This document shows positions 35,034 through 44,359 of a stretch of 64,000 nucleotides of DNA, in pieces. The position numbers and the translations under genes are program-made. The notes beneath the pieces were generated by a model. The model searched no databases. It was not told where the DNA came from and worked only from the letters and a program-made list of their open reading frames with translations. The stretch is from positions 5,518,001-5,582,000 of the forward strand of contig OY761615.1 of NCBI GenBank assembly GCA_963664845.1. The letters run 5' to 3'. The stretch's first letter is position 1. Every line of letters begins with the position of its first letter. This stretch comes from CAIYTF01 sp963664845 (GTDB taxonomy: Bacteria > Bacteroidota > Ignavibacteria > Ignavibacteriales > Ignavibacteriaceae).

Positions 35034-36536
35034 ATGGTATATCCACTAATACTTGGAAGTTTACTTGCATATCTTGTTTTTGAATTGCCTTTTTATAAAG
35101 CAGACGACACCCCTGAAAATTTCTTTTTATTTAATCGACAAATGCCTGAAAGGTACTTCGTTTGGTCTTTTGTCTCAACTAACATTGGCCTATTTAGCTC
35201 TATAGCCTTTTCAGTTCTTTTAAGTTACTATTTTGGTATCGCCGGAATGTTCTGGACAACTTTAGGTTGGTTTATTGGAATGTGGCTTTTCTCAAAAGCA
35301 ATTCCAAAATTACTGCCGTTTTTTAAGACCGGAAATACCTTGCATGAGTTTATCGCTTTAAAATATGGCAATACTCCTGAAGAGAAAAGAAGGTTACGGG
35401 TTTTTACTTCAATAATAACTTCACTACTATACTGGGCATCCTTAGGAGTAGAAATTAAATTTGCTTCTATGCTTTTGGCCCCTTCATTAGGGATTGCAAC
35501 ATCTACTATATTGGCAATGACCATTGCAGCAACCGCTTTTGGATATTGTTATATGGTAGGCTATCGAGGAGCAGTAGTTACCGATAAATTTCAATTCTGG
35601 TCAATGGCAATAGGATCAATAATTATATTGGTTTTTCTTTTGCAGATAGTACTTACAAAACCATTTTCAATTTCAGGCGAATATTTTTCTTTGAAAAGTA
35701 TATTGATCGGGCCTGATTGGTTCAGTTTATTGGCTTTAGTTCTAGTACTTGTCCCATATCAATACTGCATCATGGATATGTGGCAACGATGTATTGCGAT
35801 TTCAAAAAAAAACGAACAAGCAGGTAGTATCGCCACTGATGAAGTTTTAATAAAAGAGATGCAATCACTAACATTTTCAAAAGCAATTTTGCCGTTTTTA
35901 TACTTATTTATTGTATGGTTTTTAATTGGTATAGTTGCTTTGGGAACAAATATGACGGATAATCCTTCTTTAATTCTACAAGCGTTTCTTCAAGTTGCTG
36001 AAAACTACGGCCGCTTGGGTTTTGCTGTTAAATCAGTAATCATACTTGTTTTTATTGCAGCAGCTATTTCTACAGTGTCGACGTTTTTAATGGCTACAGT
36101 GCAGACCTTTATGTACGACATTTATGCAACTTGGATAGTTCCTGATCTAGCAGACAGAGTAAATCATTTAGAGATCGAAAAGCAAATAAGATTTGTAGCA
36201 ATTTCAAGAATATTCGTCGCTTTAATCGGAGCGAGTGGTATTTTATTGGCCTATTTTGCTTTTGATATAGTAAATTTTTGGGTAAGTATGTACTCCATAA
36301 TGCTTTCCATGCTTCCTGCCGTTATTTTACAAATTTCAGATAAGCTTAGTGCATTTAAACTAAAAGTTGGGTATAAAAGAATCTTATGGGGGATAATTTT
36401 AGGATCAACAAGTTCATTGCTAATTGGTTTATTAGGAACCTTTACCCCACTTAAAGAATATAGTTTAACAAATTTTTGTCCATTAGCATCTTTACTTTTA
36501 TCATTTGCAATAACATTTGTTGGAGTAAAAAAATGA
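35034..36536 (+). CDS. Sodium:solute symporter family protein (3' part of an IS-split gene)
   Basis: The 500-residue polytopic protein has 12-13 predicted membrane helices. The SSF pattern is visible: ENFFLFNRQMPERY after the first helix, a LeuT-fold core, and CIMDMWQRCIAISKKN in the family-typical loop. Sodium-driven uptake of a small solute is the family role; the substrate is unknown. The natural start at 32069 was separated by the nested ISs, but ATG 35034 could still give a nearly complete transporter lacking one N-terminal helix. It is coupled by ATGA to the next gene. Confidence 0.8.
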   Translation: MVYPLILGSLLAYLVFELPFYKADDTPENFFLFNRQMPERYFVWSFVSTNIGLFSSIAFSVLLSYYFGIAGMFWTTLGWFIGMWLFSKAIPKLLPFFKTGNTLHEFIALKYGNTPEEKRRLRVFTSIITSLLYWASLGVEIKFASMLLAPSLGIATSTILAMTIAATAFGYCYMVGYRGAVVTDKFQFWSMAIGSIIILVFLLQIVLTKPFSISGEYFSLKSILIGPDWFSLLALVLVLVPYQYCIMDMWQRCIAISKKNEQAGSIATDEVLIKEMQSLTFSKAILPFLYLFIVWFLIGIVALGTNMTDNPSLILQAFLQVAENYGRLGFAVKSVIILVFIAAAISTVSTFLMATVQTFMYDIYATWIVPDLADRVNHLEIEKQIRFVAISRIFVALIGASGILLAYFAFDIVNFWVSMYSIMLSMLPAVILQISDKLSAFKLKVGYKRILWGIILGSTSSLLIGLLGTFTPLKEYSLTNFCPLASLLLSFAITFVGVKK

Positions 36537-36958
36537 TTAATAATACTATTTCTTTCTCTTTGATGTTCGTAATTATAACTGCTTTTTTGGCAACTAATTC
36601 TATGCGAAAGGAAATTCTCTCACGCATATATAATGAGTTAAAGGAAACATATAATCTATTAAGAACCTGTGAGTTATCCGATGCGAACACCCATAAAATA
36701 GTTGAGCTATTCCAGCAAGAAAGAAAAGTTATGAAAAATAGCGATATATTTCTAATTTTAATAGTTATTCAACTTTTTATAACAGCAGGAATTGGGATTT
36801 CTGATAAAATATTTACAACGCCTGAGCTGTATAATATTGCTATCGTAATCTTCACGATTTTAACTTACTTTAATTTTTTAAGATTTATTTTTGCAGTGTT
36901 CGTCTTTTTTAGAAACCCAAGACTGCTAATTTGTAATCAAAGTTCTTATTGGTTATAG
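36533..36958 (+). CDS. Small three-helix membrane protein
   Basis: This 141-residue protein has a hydrophobic N-terminal helix (ISFSLMFVIITAFLAT), a charged cytoplasmic-like helical stretch (residues 22-70, KEILSRIYNELKETYNLL) and two further membrane helices (FLILIVIQLFITAGIGI, IAIVIFTILTYFNFLRFIFAV). It is unrecognised. The start ATG overlaps the symporter stop (ATGA); the aaRS-like gene follows after 12 bases. It may be a subunit of the transporter or of a membrane complex. Confidence 0.65.
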   Translation: MINNTISFSLMFVIITAFLATNSMRKEILSRIYNELKETYNLLRTCELSDANTHKIVELFQQERKVMKNSDIFLILIVIQLFITAGIGISDKIFTTPELYNIAIVIFTILTYFNFLRFIFAVFVFFRNPRLLICNQSSYWL

Positions 36959-36970
36959 TTAATTAAATAT

Positions 36971-37753
36971 ATGAGCGTTTTTTTAAATATAAATGAGATT
37001 GCTTTTAGTCAAGAAAAAATTGATATAAAAACAATTGATGAAGATACAATAAATAATTTCGAAAATCTTATTCGGAAATATTTATCGATGGAAACCTTTA
37101 CCGAAATTTTCCTTCCTGAAATAACTCCATATTTAGTTACAAATACGAACCAAATTAAGAATTCAAAGGGTGAGATATTAAGGAACACTACTGAGCCAGA
37201 AATTTGGCAAAATGGTTTGAAGTACAATAATTTTTTTTGTATTACTAATTTATTTCGTAAGGAAGACGAAACATCATTTCTACATAAAGAAAAATTTAGA
37301 ATAGTTGATTTTTATTTAAATCAAACACACGAAAAACATGTATTAGATATTTATTGTAAGATGTTAGAGTTTCTAGAATTTGCGATGAAGTTGCCTAAAC
37401 TTTCGAGATTAAAAATGGTTACTTGCGATTTTAATAAATTTTCCTCAATCAAATATAATAATTCAACAGAGCGTATGTACAAAATTGAAAATTATCCTCC
37501 TCAGGAATCTTTCTATGATGAAATTGACCCCAAAACCGGAAATTCGAAAAAAAGTGAACTATTTCTAATGACAAATTCTGGTCCAATTGAATTTGGTGTA
37601 TTAGGACAGGTTGGTGATAATATTAATCCTAAAAATAGGATCGATGATTTTTCTTTCCAACGATTGAATAATAAACCTAAGGATTTATACGGAATGGGAA
37701 TAGGAATTGAAAGATTAATACTCTGCTATGAATATTTAAAAAAATATATCTGA
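36971..37753 (+). CDS. Stand-alone class II aminoacyl-tRNA synthetase-like catalytic domain
   Basis: This 260-residue protein contains only a class II aaRS-type core. Motif 2 is NLFRKEDE...HKEKFRIVDFYL (about residues 92-118) and motif 3 is YGMGIGIERLILC (about 241-253), close to the AspRS/AsnRS/LysRS style; motif 1 is probably FTEIFLPEITPYL. No anticodon-binding or editing domain is present, so it is more likely a paralogue activating an amino or other acid as an adenylate than a translation enzyme. It forms an apparent operon with a symporter and a small membrane protein. The A+T-rich codon use differs from the core genome. Confidence 0.75.
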   Translation: MSVFLNINEIAFSQEKIDIKTIDEDTINNFENLIRKYLSMETFTEIFLPEITPYLVTNTNQIKNSKGEILRNTTEPEIWQNGLKYNNFFCITNLFRKEDETSFLHKEKFRIVDFYLNQTHEKHVLDIYCKMLEFLEFAMKLPKLSRLKMVTCDFNKFSSIKYNNSTERMYKIENYPPQESFYDEIDPKTGNSKKSELFLMTNSGPIEFGVLGQVGDNINPKNRIDDFSFQRLNNKPKDLYGMGIGIERLILCYEYLKKYI

Positions 37754-37761
37754 TACTTTTC

Positions 37762-38427
37762 TTAATTCTGTTCAAATAGTTTAATATCGCAAATCAACCA
37801 ATTTGGGGTATTTGAATGAGTTGTTCGTACAAAAAATGCATAATTGTGTTTTGTGACCAATTGATATCTTGGTAGTTCTTTCGAACTAATTAGAAAAGAA
37901 TACTCAAATATTCGATTATTCTGATCAGGGAAACCGCGGACAATTAATTCCGAATATTTTTCGGTTTGAAGTTCTCCTAATAGCCCTCCCATAAACGAAT
38001 TTGAAGCATCAAAACCAAAACGTTTATTTAAATTGATATCTTTATTAACCTGATGAAGATTTCCGATAATGTGTGTAATATTTGGATCATGTGTTATACG
38101 GTTAACGATACGAGGTTTTGAACGCTGATCCAGTGTCCTATCTATGATATCATTAATATCTGGAGGAATTTCAATTCCAGTAAAAACATGATATTTCTGA
38201 ATGAGATTATGTATGTCATCATGTGAACGTGAAGTGCTTAGAGTATCAATTGCAGTCCGAATAACAAATTCATAGCAACGGTGTTGTGGCCAGGGACTAC
38301 CTAGAGAATCAAATAAAACCTTTGATCCGCATGAACACATAAAAAAGAAGACCTCTGAATCACAATACGGACACGTATAAGGAAATGCCCTTGTTGTGCA
38401 ATCTGAACTATGGGTTGGAACTGACAT
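37762..38427 (-). CDS. Hypothetical protein with N-terminal zinc ribbon
   Basis: This 221-residue protein has YTCPYCDSEVFFFMCSCGSK near residue 18, a CxxC-(10)-CxC zinc ribbon, followed by a His/Cys pair (WPQHRCYEF) that may add ligands. The rest has no recognised domain. It is convergent with the aaRS-like gene (8-base gap) and stands alone on its strand. Position in the island suggests a defence or mobile-element role, but nothing in the sequence proves it. Confidence 0.55.
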   Translation of the reverse strand: MSVPTHSSDCTTRAFPYTCPYCDSEVFFFMCSCGSKVLFDSLGSPWPQHRCYEFVIRTAIDTLSTSRSHDDIHNLIQKYHVFTGIEIPPDINDIIDRTLDQRSKPRIVNRITHDPNITHIIGNLHQVNKDINLNKRFGFDASNSFMGGLLGELQTEKYSELIVRGFPDQNNRIFEYSFLISSKELPRYQLVTKHNYAFFVRTTHSNTPNWLICDIKLFEQN

Positions 38428-38511
38428 AATAACTACTCGCCCTATTTTAATCAGTAAAAATATTGAAAATTTATAAAGATTACCTCCAGTTATAAATTAC
38501 GCTTTGCGGAT

Positions 38512-38682
38512 ATGAATAACAAAGTTTTAGTTAAAAAAAAGCTGTTTTTGTTGATAATTGTTCAAATTTGTGATAATTTCAGTAAAAGTAATAGGAGAAT
38601 TTCTTTCAATGGTTTGGCTGTACAATTGACTGCATTATTTGATTCTATTCGATATAAAGAAAAGTTGGAAAAAAGGGGATAA
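38512..38682 (+). CDS. Short hypothetical ORF, possibly truncated
   Basis: This is a 56-codon ORF ending 2 bases before the start of the helicase remnant. It is basic with a hydrophobic stretch (KKLFLLIIVQIC). No domain is recognised. It might be the tail of a gene disrupted together with its neighbour. Confidence 0.3.
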   Translation: MNNKVLVKKKLFLLIIVQICDNFSKSNRRISFNGLAVQLTALFDSIRYKEKLEKRG

Positions 38683-38684
38683 AA

Positions 38685-38888
38685 ATGCCCAAAATCTACG
38701 ATAATATTGAAAATCACCTCACCAAAGGCCTTGGCGAAACGCTAACATTGTCCCATAGCGCAGATTTTTGCGTCGGTTATTTTAATCTCCACGGTTGGAG
38801 AGAGATTGCCGACTCGATTGACGTGACGATCTGGAGGGTATCTCAGCGGAATCAAGTTGAAAATAGAATAAATCGGTATGTAGGGTAA
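38685..38888 (+). pseudogene. 5' remnant of a PLD-domain (SNF2-type) helicase gene
   Basis: The first about 45 residues (MPKIYDNIENHLTKGLGETL, then SHSADFCVGYFNLHGWREIADSID) match the N-terminus of the large helicases that begin with a phospholipase D-like nuclease domain, a known defence family. After GWREI the frame diverges and stops at 67 residues, so the remaining roughly 900 residues are missing. An SD (GGGG) is still present. The restriction-modification operon begins 200 bases downstream. Confidence 0.6.
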
Positions 38889-39085
38889 CACTCTGTATTA
38901 AAATGATGAAGCAAAAACATGTGAATAAAATTGATTCGTTCTTTAAGGAAAACATGACAAACATAAAAGAGTACGCCAGGCGATAAATAGACGCCAAGCA
39001 ATGTAATATAAGAATAATGAAACAGGATTAAAATATTGGAATCATATACAAAAAATTTTAGTATCGAATCAAGGTATGTCTATAC

Positions 39086-40066
39086 ATGAAGCAAATGGAA
39101 CAGCCCTATAGATTTGTCGATTTATTTTGTGGTATTGGTGGTTTTCGATTGGCCTTTGAAAATGCAGGATGTAAATGTGTTTTTTCAAGTGACTGGGATA
39201 AGTATTCACAGTTGACTTATGAAGCAAATTTCAGAGAAAAACCCTTTGGAGATATATATGGAATCGAACCTGATTACATTCCTGATCATGATATTTTATG
39301 CGCTGGTTTTCCTTGTCAGCCATTCAGTCTTGCCGGTGTTTCAAAGAAAATAAGTCTTGGAAGAAAACATGGTCTGGAGGATGAAAAACAGGGGAATCTG
39401 TTCTTCAGAATAGCCAGAATACTTAAAGCCAAAAGGCCACGGGCATTTATTCTTGAAAACGTAAAAAACCTTCTACATCACGATAAAAAAAGAACATTCG
39501 AAATAATATATAATACTCTAACTGAGGAACTGGGATATAAGGTATATTACAAGGTAATTGATGCTAAAGCTTTGGTTCCGCAACATCGGGAACGATTATT
39601 CATCATAGGGTTTGACCCAGCAGTTCCTTTTCAGTTTCCAGTCTTTCCACTTGAGGGACCAAAGTTGGGATCTATTCTGGAAAATGATGTTGATCCCAAG
39701 TATACCCTGTCTAACGCTTTATGGATATACCTACAAAAATATGCTTTGAAGCATAAAAGCAAAGGAAATGGATTTGGATATGGGCTTGTAACCCGTGATG
39801 ACATTACGAGGACCTTAAGCGCAAGATATCACAAAGACGGTTCAGAAATTCTAATTTTCCAAGGAACAAATAAAAACCCGCGAAGACTGACACCAAAGGA
39901 ATGTGCAAGGTTGATGGGCTACCCAAAAGATTTCGACTTCCCTTCCAAAATATCGGATACCCAGGCTTACAGGCAATGTGGTAATTCTGTTGTTGTACCG
40001 GTTGTTCGAAAACTTGCCAAAGCAATTATCAAAACTTTGAATACCAATATGGAGAGTTACAAATGA
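39086..40066 (+). CDS. DNA (cytosine-5)-methyltransferase, Dcm/M.EcoRII type
   Basis: This 326-residue 5mC methylase has motif I FVDLFCGIGGFRLAFENAGC, catalytic motif IV CAGFPCQPFSLAG (Cys77), motif VI LENVKNL, motif VIII QHRER and motifs IX/X ECARLMG and AYRQCGNSVVVPV. It resembles E. coli Dcm over its whole length, including the target-recognition region: GVSKKISLGRKHG, LKHKSKGNGFGYG and ITRTLSARYHKDGSEILI have direct counterparts there. A CCWGG-like target is therefore predicted. It is the first gene of a six-gene operon and overlaps the GHKL ATPase gene by ATGA. Confidence 0.93.
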   Translation: MKQMEQPYRFVDLFCGIGGFRLAFENAGCKCVFSSDWDKYSQLTYEANFREKPFGDIYGIEPDYIPDHDILCAGFPCQPFSLAGVSKKISLGRKHGLEDEKQGNLFFRIARILKAKRPRAFILENVKNLLHHDKKRTFEIIYNTLTEELGYKVYYKVIDAKALVPQHRERLFIIGFDPAVPFQFPVFPLEGPKLGSILENDVDPKYTLSNALWIYLQKYALKHKSKGNGFGYGLVTRDDITRTLSARYHKDGSEILIFQGTNKNPRRLTPKECARLMGYPKDFDFPSKISDTQAYRQCGNSVVVPVVRKLAKAIIKTLNTNMESYK

Positions 40067-41649
40067 ATAATTTTCACGAAGTTGTACCTGATCCCAAAAG
40101 AATGGTTGAAGGCCTTAGAGATACAGGCTATGAGTTCATAACAGCAATCGCCGATGTAGTGGACAACAGTATTGCCGCCGACGCCGAAACCATTTCTATT
40201 CAACCGATCCTTGATTTGAGGGGAAACGTCTCCATTGTTATTGCAGACAATGGTATTGGCATGAATCAGGATGAACTTATCAATGCGCTTAAATATGGAT
40301 CAGAACCAAGAAAAGTGAAAGCAAGTCTTGGCAAATTTGGTCTCGGCTTAAAGACAGCTTCCACAGCCTTTTGTAGAAGGTTGGTACTAATTTCGAAAAC
40401 TTCCAAAAGCGACCTTTTAACAGCCTCATGGGATCTCGATCATGTAGCCACCTCCAACAAGTGGGAGGTTGAAATAGATGTTCCGTCAAAAGAACAATTG
40501 GAGATATTCAAAAAAAATATTGGCGATCATTCTGGAACTATCGTTATATGGGAGAAGGTCGACAGATTGCTTAAAAAATATACCCAACCTTCAGGACAGG
40601 CAGCCAGAAAGTCACTTGAAAAAAATGTAAATGAATTGAAAAAACACCTGGCAATGGTTTTCCAGAGATACCTTGATGTTAACGATAATCGTGCAAAAAA
40701 CATTACAATGTTCATGAACGGGGAAAAGATAGAACCCTGGGATCCTTTTAGTAAAGGTTTTTCAAATCTAATCAATAAGGCCCAGTATGATGTTGAGATG
40801 CCAGATGGAAGCATATCAAAATTCGAAATTAAAGCATATGTTCTTCCAAGAAAAGAGGAATTTCCAAATAATGAGGAGGCCGAAAAGGCCAATATCTCAA
40901 ATGAATTACAGGGGGTTTACATTTATCGTGAAAACAGACTGATAAATGGCCCAGACTGGTTAAAAATGTTCACAAAAGAACCTCATGGCAGCCTTCTCAG
41001 AGTTGAATTCAATTTTGATCACCAACTTGATGAAGCTTTTCATATTGACATTAAAAAATCCCAGATTTTGCTCAATGAAACTGTTTATGATGTGGTTAAA
41101 AGTTTTCTGACGCCGGCAAGGAGGCAAGCTCAGGAAACCTATAGGAAAGGTCGGGCAAAAACGACACCAGAAGCTGCAAAAAATGGACATCAAGAATCCA
41201 ATAGGAATATTGAAACAAAGGAAGGAGAAGTCAATCAACCGGTAGTCGATTCTGTTGATCCTACAAAGGATGAAGCCAATATAACCAACTCCCAGGGAAC
41301 CGCTCGAATAAAATTAAAGATTACATCTGCCACAAGACCTAAGGAGGTTTTTGTTCAAACGGTGGAGAGCATTAATGATGGTTTATTGTGGGAACCATGC
41401 CTTATAGATTCCCATATCGGTGTTTGTTTGAATACTTCACATCCATATTACCAAAAGGTATACGTCCCCAATATTACAGAGGGAGTCACAATTCAAGGAA
41501 TGGATGCGCTCATGTGGGGCCTTTCCATATCGGAGCTTAATTGCGTAACCGAATCAACAAAGAATTTGTTTCAGGAATTAAGATATGAGGTTTCCCGGAA
41601 TTTGAGAAAACTGGTTGAGGATCTCCCGGATCCTGAATCTGGAGATTAA
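40063..41649 (+). CDS. GHKL ATPase, paraMORC family
   Basis: The 528-residue protein opens with a GHKL ATP-binding domain: N-box ITAIADVVDNSIAADA (Asp in place of the usual Glu, then Asn), G1 box VIADNGIGMNQDEL and G2 box SLGKFGLGLKTAS. A MORC/MutL-like second (S5) region follows (LQGVYIYRENRLINGPDW). The C-terminal part beyond about residue 360 is linker-rich and ends in a domain of unknown function. PrC/paraMORC ATPases occur in predicted restriction-modification operons with SNF2 helicases, nucleases and methylases (Iyer, Abhiman and Aravind 2008), which fits this operon. It is expected to remodel or clamp DNA with the helicase. Confidence 0.85.
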   Translation: MNNFHEVVPDPKRMVEGLRDTGYEFITAIADVVDNSIAADAETISIQPILDLRGNVSIVIADNGIGMNQDELINALKYGSEPRKVKASLGKFGLGLKTASTAFCRRLVLISKTSKSDLLTASWDLDHVATSNKWEVEIDVPSKEQLEIFKKNIGDHSGTIVIWEKVDRLLKKYTQPSGQAARKSLEKNVNELKKHLAMVFQRYLDVNDNRAKNITMFMNGEKIEPWDPFSKGFSNLINKAQYDVEMPDGSISKFEIKAYVLPRKEEFPNNEEAEKANISNELQGVYIYRENRLINGPDWLKMFTKEPHGSLLRVEFNFDHQLDEAFHIDIKKSQILLNETVYDVVKSFLTPARRQAQETYRKGRAKTTPEAAKNGHQESNRNIETKEGEVNQPVVDSVDPTKDEANITNSQGTARIKLKITSATRPKEVFVQTVESINDGLLWEPCLIDSHIGVCLNTSHPYYQKVYVPNITEGVTIQGMDALMWGLSISELNCVTESTKNLFQELRYEVSRNLRKLVEDLPDPESGD

Positions 41650-41651
41650 AA

Positions 41652-42494
41652 TTGATAACCTCTAAATTATTAATAGGTGAAATTTATAAAACTTTTGGAC
41701 TGGTTTGCAGTGGTACAACGGGCAATAATGAATCCGGAAGCTATTTTGATTTTACACCATTAGACCTTGATGCTTCCACTAAATTCAAAGTTCGTTTGAC
41801 AATTGGATGGAGAAGTATGGAATGCAGATTTGTCCCCGGGAATTTTTCAAGGCCTCTAATTGAAGGTATGGGTGCAAATTTTGCAGATGCAAGGACTCAA
41901 ATCTCCGGTTATATAGATTATCTTAAAGCCAATAAATGTGAAATAAATATTACTATTAATGATGTTAATAAAGAGTTGTCAGATATTGAGAAATGTAATG
42001 GCGTATGGGAATCCTTTGAATTTTCAACAAGATTATTCCCTTTTGCCCAAGAAAGTATTTCCGAATCAGAACAGTTAATTCAAATTGATAAACTTCTCAT
42101 CTCAACCTTTGGGATACTAATTTCCCTCATCGGAATTGATGAGGAAAATTCATTTATACCTGGAGAATCTGAAGGTGATGTTTCTTATAGAACTGCAAAG
42201 ATGCACGAACGAAAAAAAATCAATCGGGATTTATGTATTAAGTTTAAAGGAACAGTTTGTCAGGCATGTGGTTTTGATTTTGAGAGAACATATGGTGAAA
42301 TAGGAAAAGGATTCATCCAGATACATCATGTCAAACCTGTGGCAACAATAAATAGCGGCTATATTATTAATATTCTTACTGACCTTGTTCCTCTATGCTC
42401 AAACTGCCACTCCATGGCTCATACCTCCACTCCACCCCTATCAATTGAGGAAATAAAATTACTATTAGAGCGGAATTCAAATGTTGTTTCGTAA
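41652..42494 (+). CDS. HNH endonuclease with N-terminal extension
   Basis: This 280-residue protein ends in an HNH domain: CQACGFDFERTYG, IQIHHVKPVATI and DLVPLCSNCHSMAH (residues about 203-264), of McrA-like type. The first about 190 residues have no recognised domain and may bind DNA or the helicase. The start is TTG 41652 with GGAG 9 bases upstream; no ATG lies near. It overlaps the helicase gene by 14 bases. It is the most likely restriction nuclease of the operon. Confidence 0.8.
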   Translation: MITSKLLIGEIYKTFGLVCSGTTGNNESGSYFDFTPLDLDASTKFKVRLTIGWRSMECRFVPGNFSRPLIEGMGANFADARTQISGYIDYLKANKCEINITINDVNKELSDIEKCNGVWESFEFSTRLFPFAQESISESEQLIQIDKLLISTFGILISLIGIDEENSFIPGESEGDVSYRTAKMHERKKINRDLCIKFKGTVCQACGFDFERTYGEIGKGFIQIHHVKPVATINSGYIINILTDLVPLCSNCHSMAHTSTPPLSIEEIKLLLERNSNVVS

Positions 42495-44358
42495 AAATAA
42501 TATCATATACATCCGTACTGATGAATCGATTTTTGCACCCAATGCCGAAGAAATCTATTCAGTAATATTTGAGGGAAATAAAATAATTAGAAATAACCCG
42601 GTTTCATCTGATGAATTTCATTCATTAAACCTGGTTTACAATAAAGAAGTCGTTCTACCGGTCTTGATCATAAGTTTGAATGTGGATGATAATGAACTTG
42701 CTCTTAATCCAGGGGCCACTTCATTAAATAATACCTCACCACTTACCATTGATGACACAGGCATTATTGATTATATTATTACAAACGATAACTGGTTCCC
42801 CCTACCACAGGACACCCATTCCAGTTTTGATTATATTAAGGAGAAATTGGATTTGTCTAATTGGGGAATGATAACAATTGGTCAATACATTGAGTTAAAG
42901 AAGAACCAAGGGTATGAGCTAACAATTGTTGACAATTCCAATATTTCCTTGGATGCAGGCGACCTGTCTCTTTTACTCAAAGGTGAACCTCCCAAGCTAC
43001 TTAACGCAAAACTGTATCCGTATCAATTAAATGGATACCTTTGGTTATCCTACATGTCCTCCAACGGTTTGGGATGCCTCATTGCAGACGAGATGGGCTT
43101 GGGAAAGACTATTCAAGTTATTTGCCTCCTGCTGGATTATAAAAAAGAAAAAAAAATACCCAATCTTGTGATAACCCCCTCTACCATTCTTGAGAATTGG
43201 AGACGGGAATTGTCCAAATTTGCCCCCAACCTCAAAGTTCTTATTCATGCTGGTGCATCGAGAACTGGTATTCCCCTCAATTTTCTTGATTACGATATCG
43301 TTCTTTGTTCTTATGATATTGCGTTGCGTGATATATCCATTATGATGGCAATGGAATGGAATTTGTTGATTATTGATGAGGCACAATTCATCAAAAATCC
43401 TGAAGCAAAAAGAACCATCAATATAAAAAAAATAACCAGAAACTTTGGAATTGCAGTAACTGGTACTCCTGTTGAAAACAAACTAAGAGATCTTTGGTCA
43501 ATAATGGACTTTACTGTCCCTGGTATTCTTGGATCTCTTTTGGACTTTGAATCAAGACATAGTAATGATGTGAATGGCGCTTCCCTCGTTGAGCCAGTAG
43601 TATCCCCGTTAATTTTAAGACGTACAATTGATGAGGTTGCAAAGGATTTGCCGGAGATAATTTATATCCCGCAACCCATTATCATGGATGAGCGTTCTGC
43701 GAGAGCCTATGAAGAAATTCGCGAACTTCATGATCAAAACCCACTGGCCTTGTTGACCAGATTGAGAATGTTTAGCGCACACCCATGGCTGCAGAATTAT
43801 TTTAGGGATAAAGATCCATTATCAACCTCAATGAAATTGACAAGGCTTTTGGAAATAGTAGAGGAAATAGCTGTTTCAGGGCATAAAGTGCTGATCTTTT
43901 CATCTTTTTCTGAAAGTATTGACATTATAAAAGATCAATTGCAAATAAATTTTGGTTTATGGGTGAAATCTATTGATGGAAGGGTTCCAGTAAATAAAAG
44001 GATGCCTCTCATTGATGAATTTTCCGATAGATCAGATTCAGCAGCGTTAATATTAAACCCGAAAGCCGCTGGTGCGGGAATCAATCTGACAGCTGCAAAT
44101 CATGTAATCCATTATAATCTTGAGTGGAATCCAGCAGTTGAAGATCAGGCTACTGCAAGAGCGTACAGGAGAGGACAGACAAGACCGGTTACCGTTCACA
44201 GATTATATTATTCTGGAACAGTAGAAGAATATATCGATACAAAAATGCAGGCAAAAAGAAATATGGCTGAGGCGGCCATTATTGGAGTGGATGGTACTGA
44301 ATCAAAGCTGGATGACATACTTGCTGCATTGGCTATTTCACCATTAATTAAAGGTTGA
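42481..44358 (+). CDS. SNF2-family helicase/translocase
   Basis: The 625-residue protein has a 150-residue unassigned N-terminus, then a full SNF2 core: LYPYQLNGYLWL (Q-like motif), ADEMGLGKTIQVICLLL (Walker A, about residue 200), LLIIDEAQFIKNP (DEAQ box, about 298), VTGTPVENKLRDLWS (motif III), and in RecA2 GAGINLTAANHVIHYNLEWNP and ATARAYRRGQTRPVTVHRL (motif VI). SNF2 proteins translocate on double-stranded DNA, so it probably drives the nuclease or remodels with the GHKL ATPase. Confidence 0.92.
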   Translation: MLFRKNNIIYIRTDESIFAPNAEEIYSVIFEGNKIIRNNPVSSDEFHSLNLVYNKEVVLPVLIISLNVDDNELALNPGATSLNNTSPLTIDDTGIIDYIITNDNWFPLPQDTHSSFDYIKEKLDLSNWGMITIGQYIELKKNQGYELTIVDNSNISLDAGDLSLLLKGEPPKLLNAKLYPYQLNGYLWLSYMSSNGLGCLIADEMGLGKTIQVICLLLDYKKEKKIPNLVITPSTILENWRRELSKFAPNLKVLIHAGASRTGIPLNFLDYDIVLCSYDIALRDISIMMAMEWNLLIIDEAQFIKNPEAKRTINIKKITRNFGIAVTGTPVENKLRDLWSIMDFTVPGILGSLLDFESRHSNDVNGASLVEPVVSPLILRRTIDEVAKDLPEIIYIPQPIIMDERSARAYEEIRELHDQNPLALLTRLRMFSAHPWLQNYFRDKDPLSTSMKLTRLLEIVEEIAVSGHKVLIFSSFSESIDIIKDQLQINFGLWVKSIDGRVPVNKRMPLIDEFSDRSDSAALILNPKAAGAGINLTAANHVIHYNLEWNPAVEDQATARAYRRGQTRPVTVHRLYYSGTVEEYIDTKMQAKRNMAEAAIIGVDGTESKLDDILAALAISPLIKG

Positions 44359-44359
44359 T

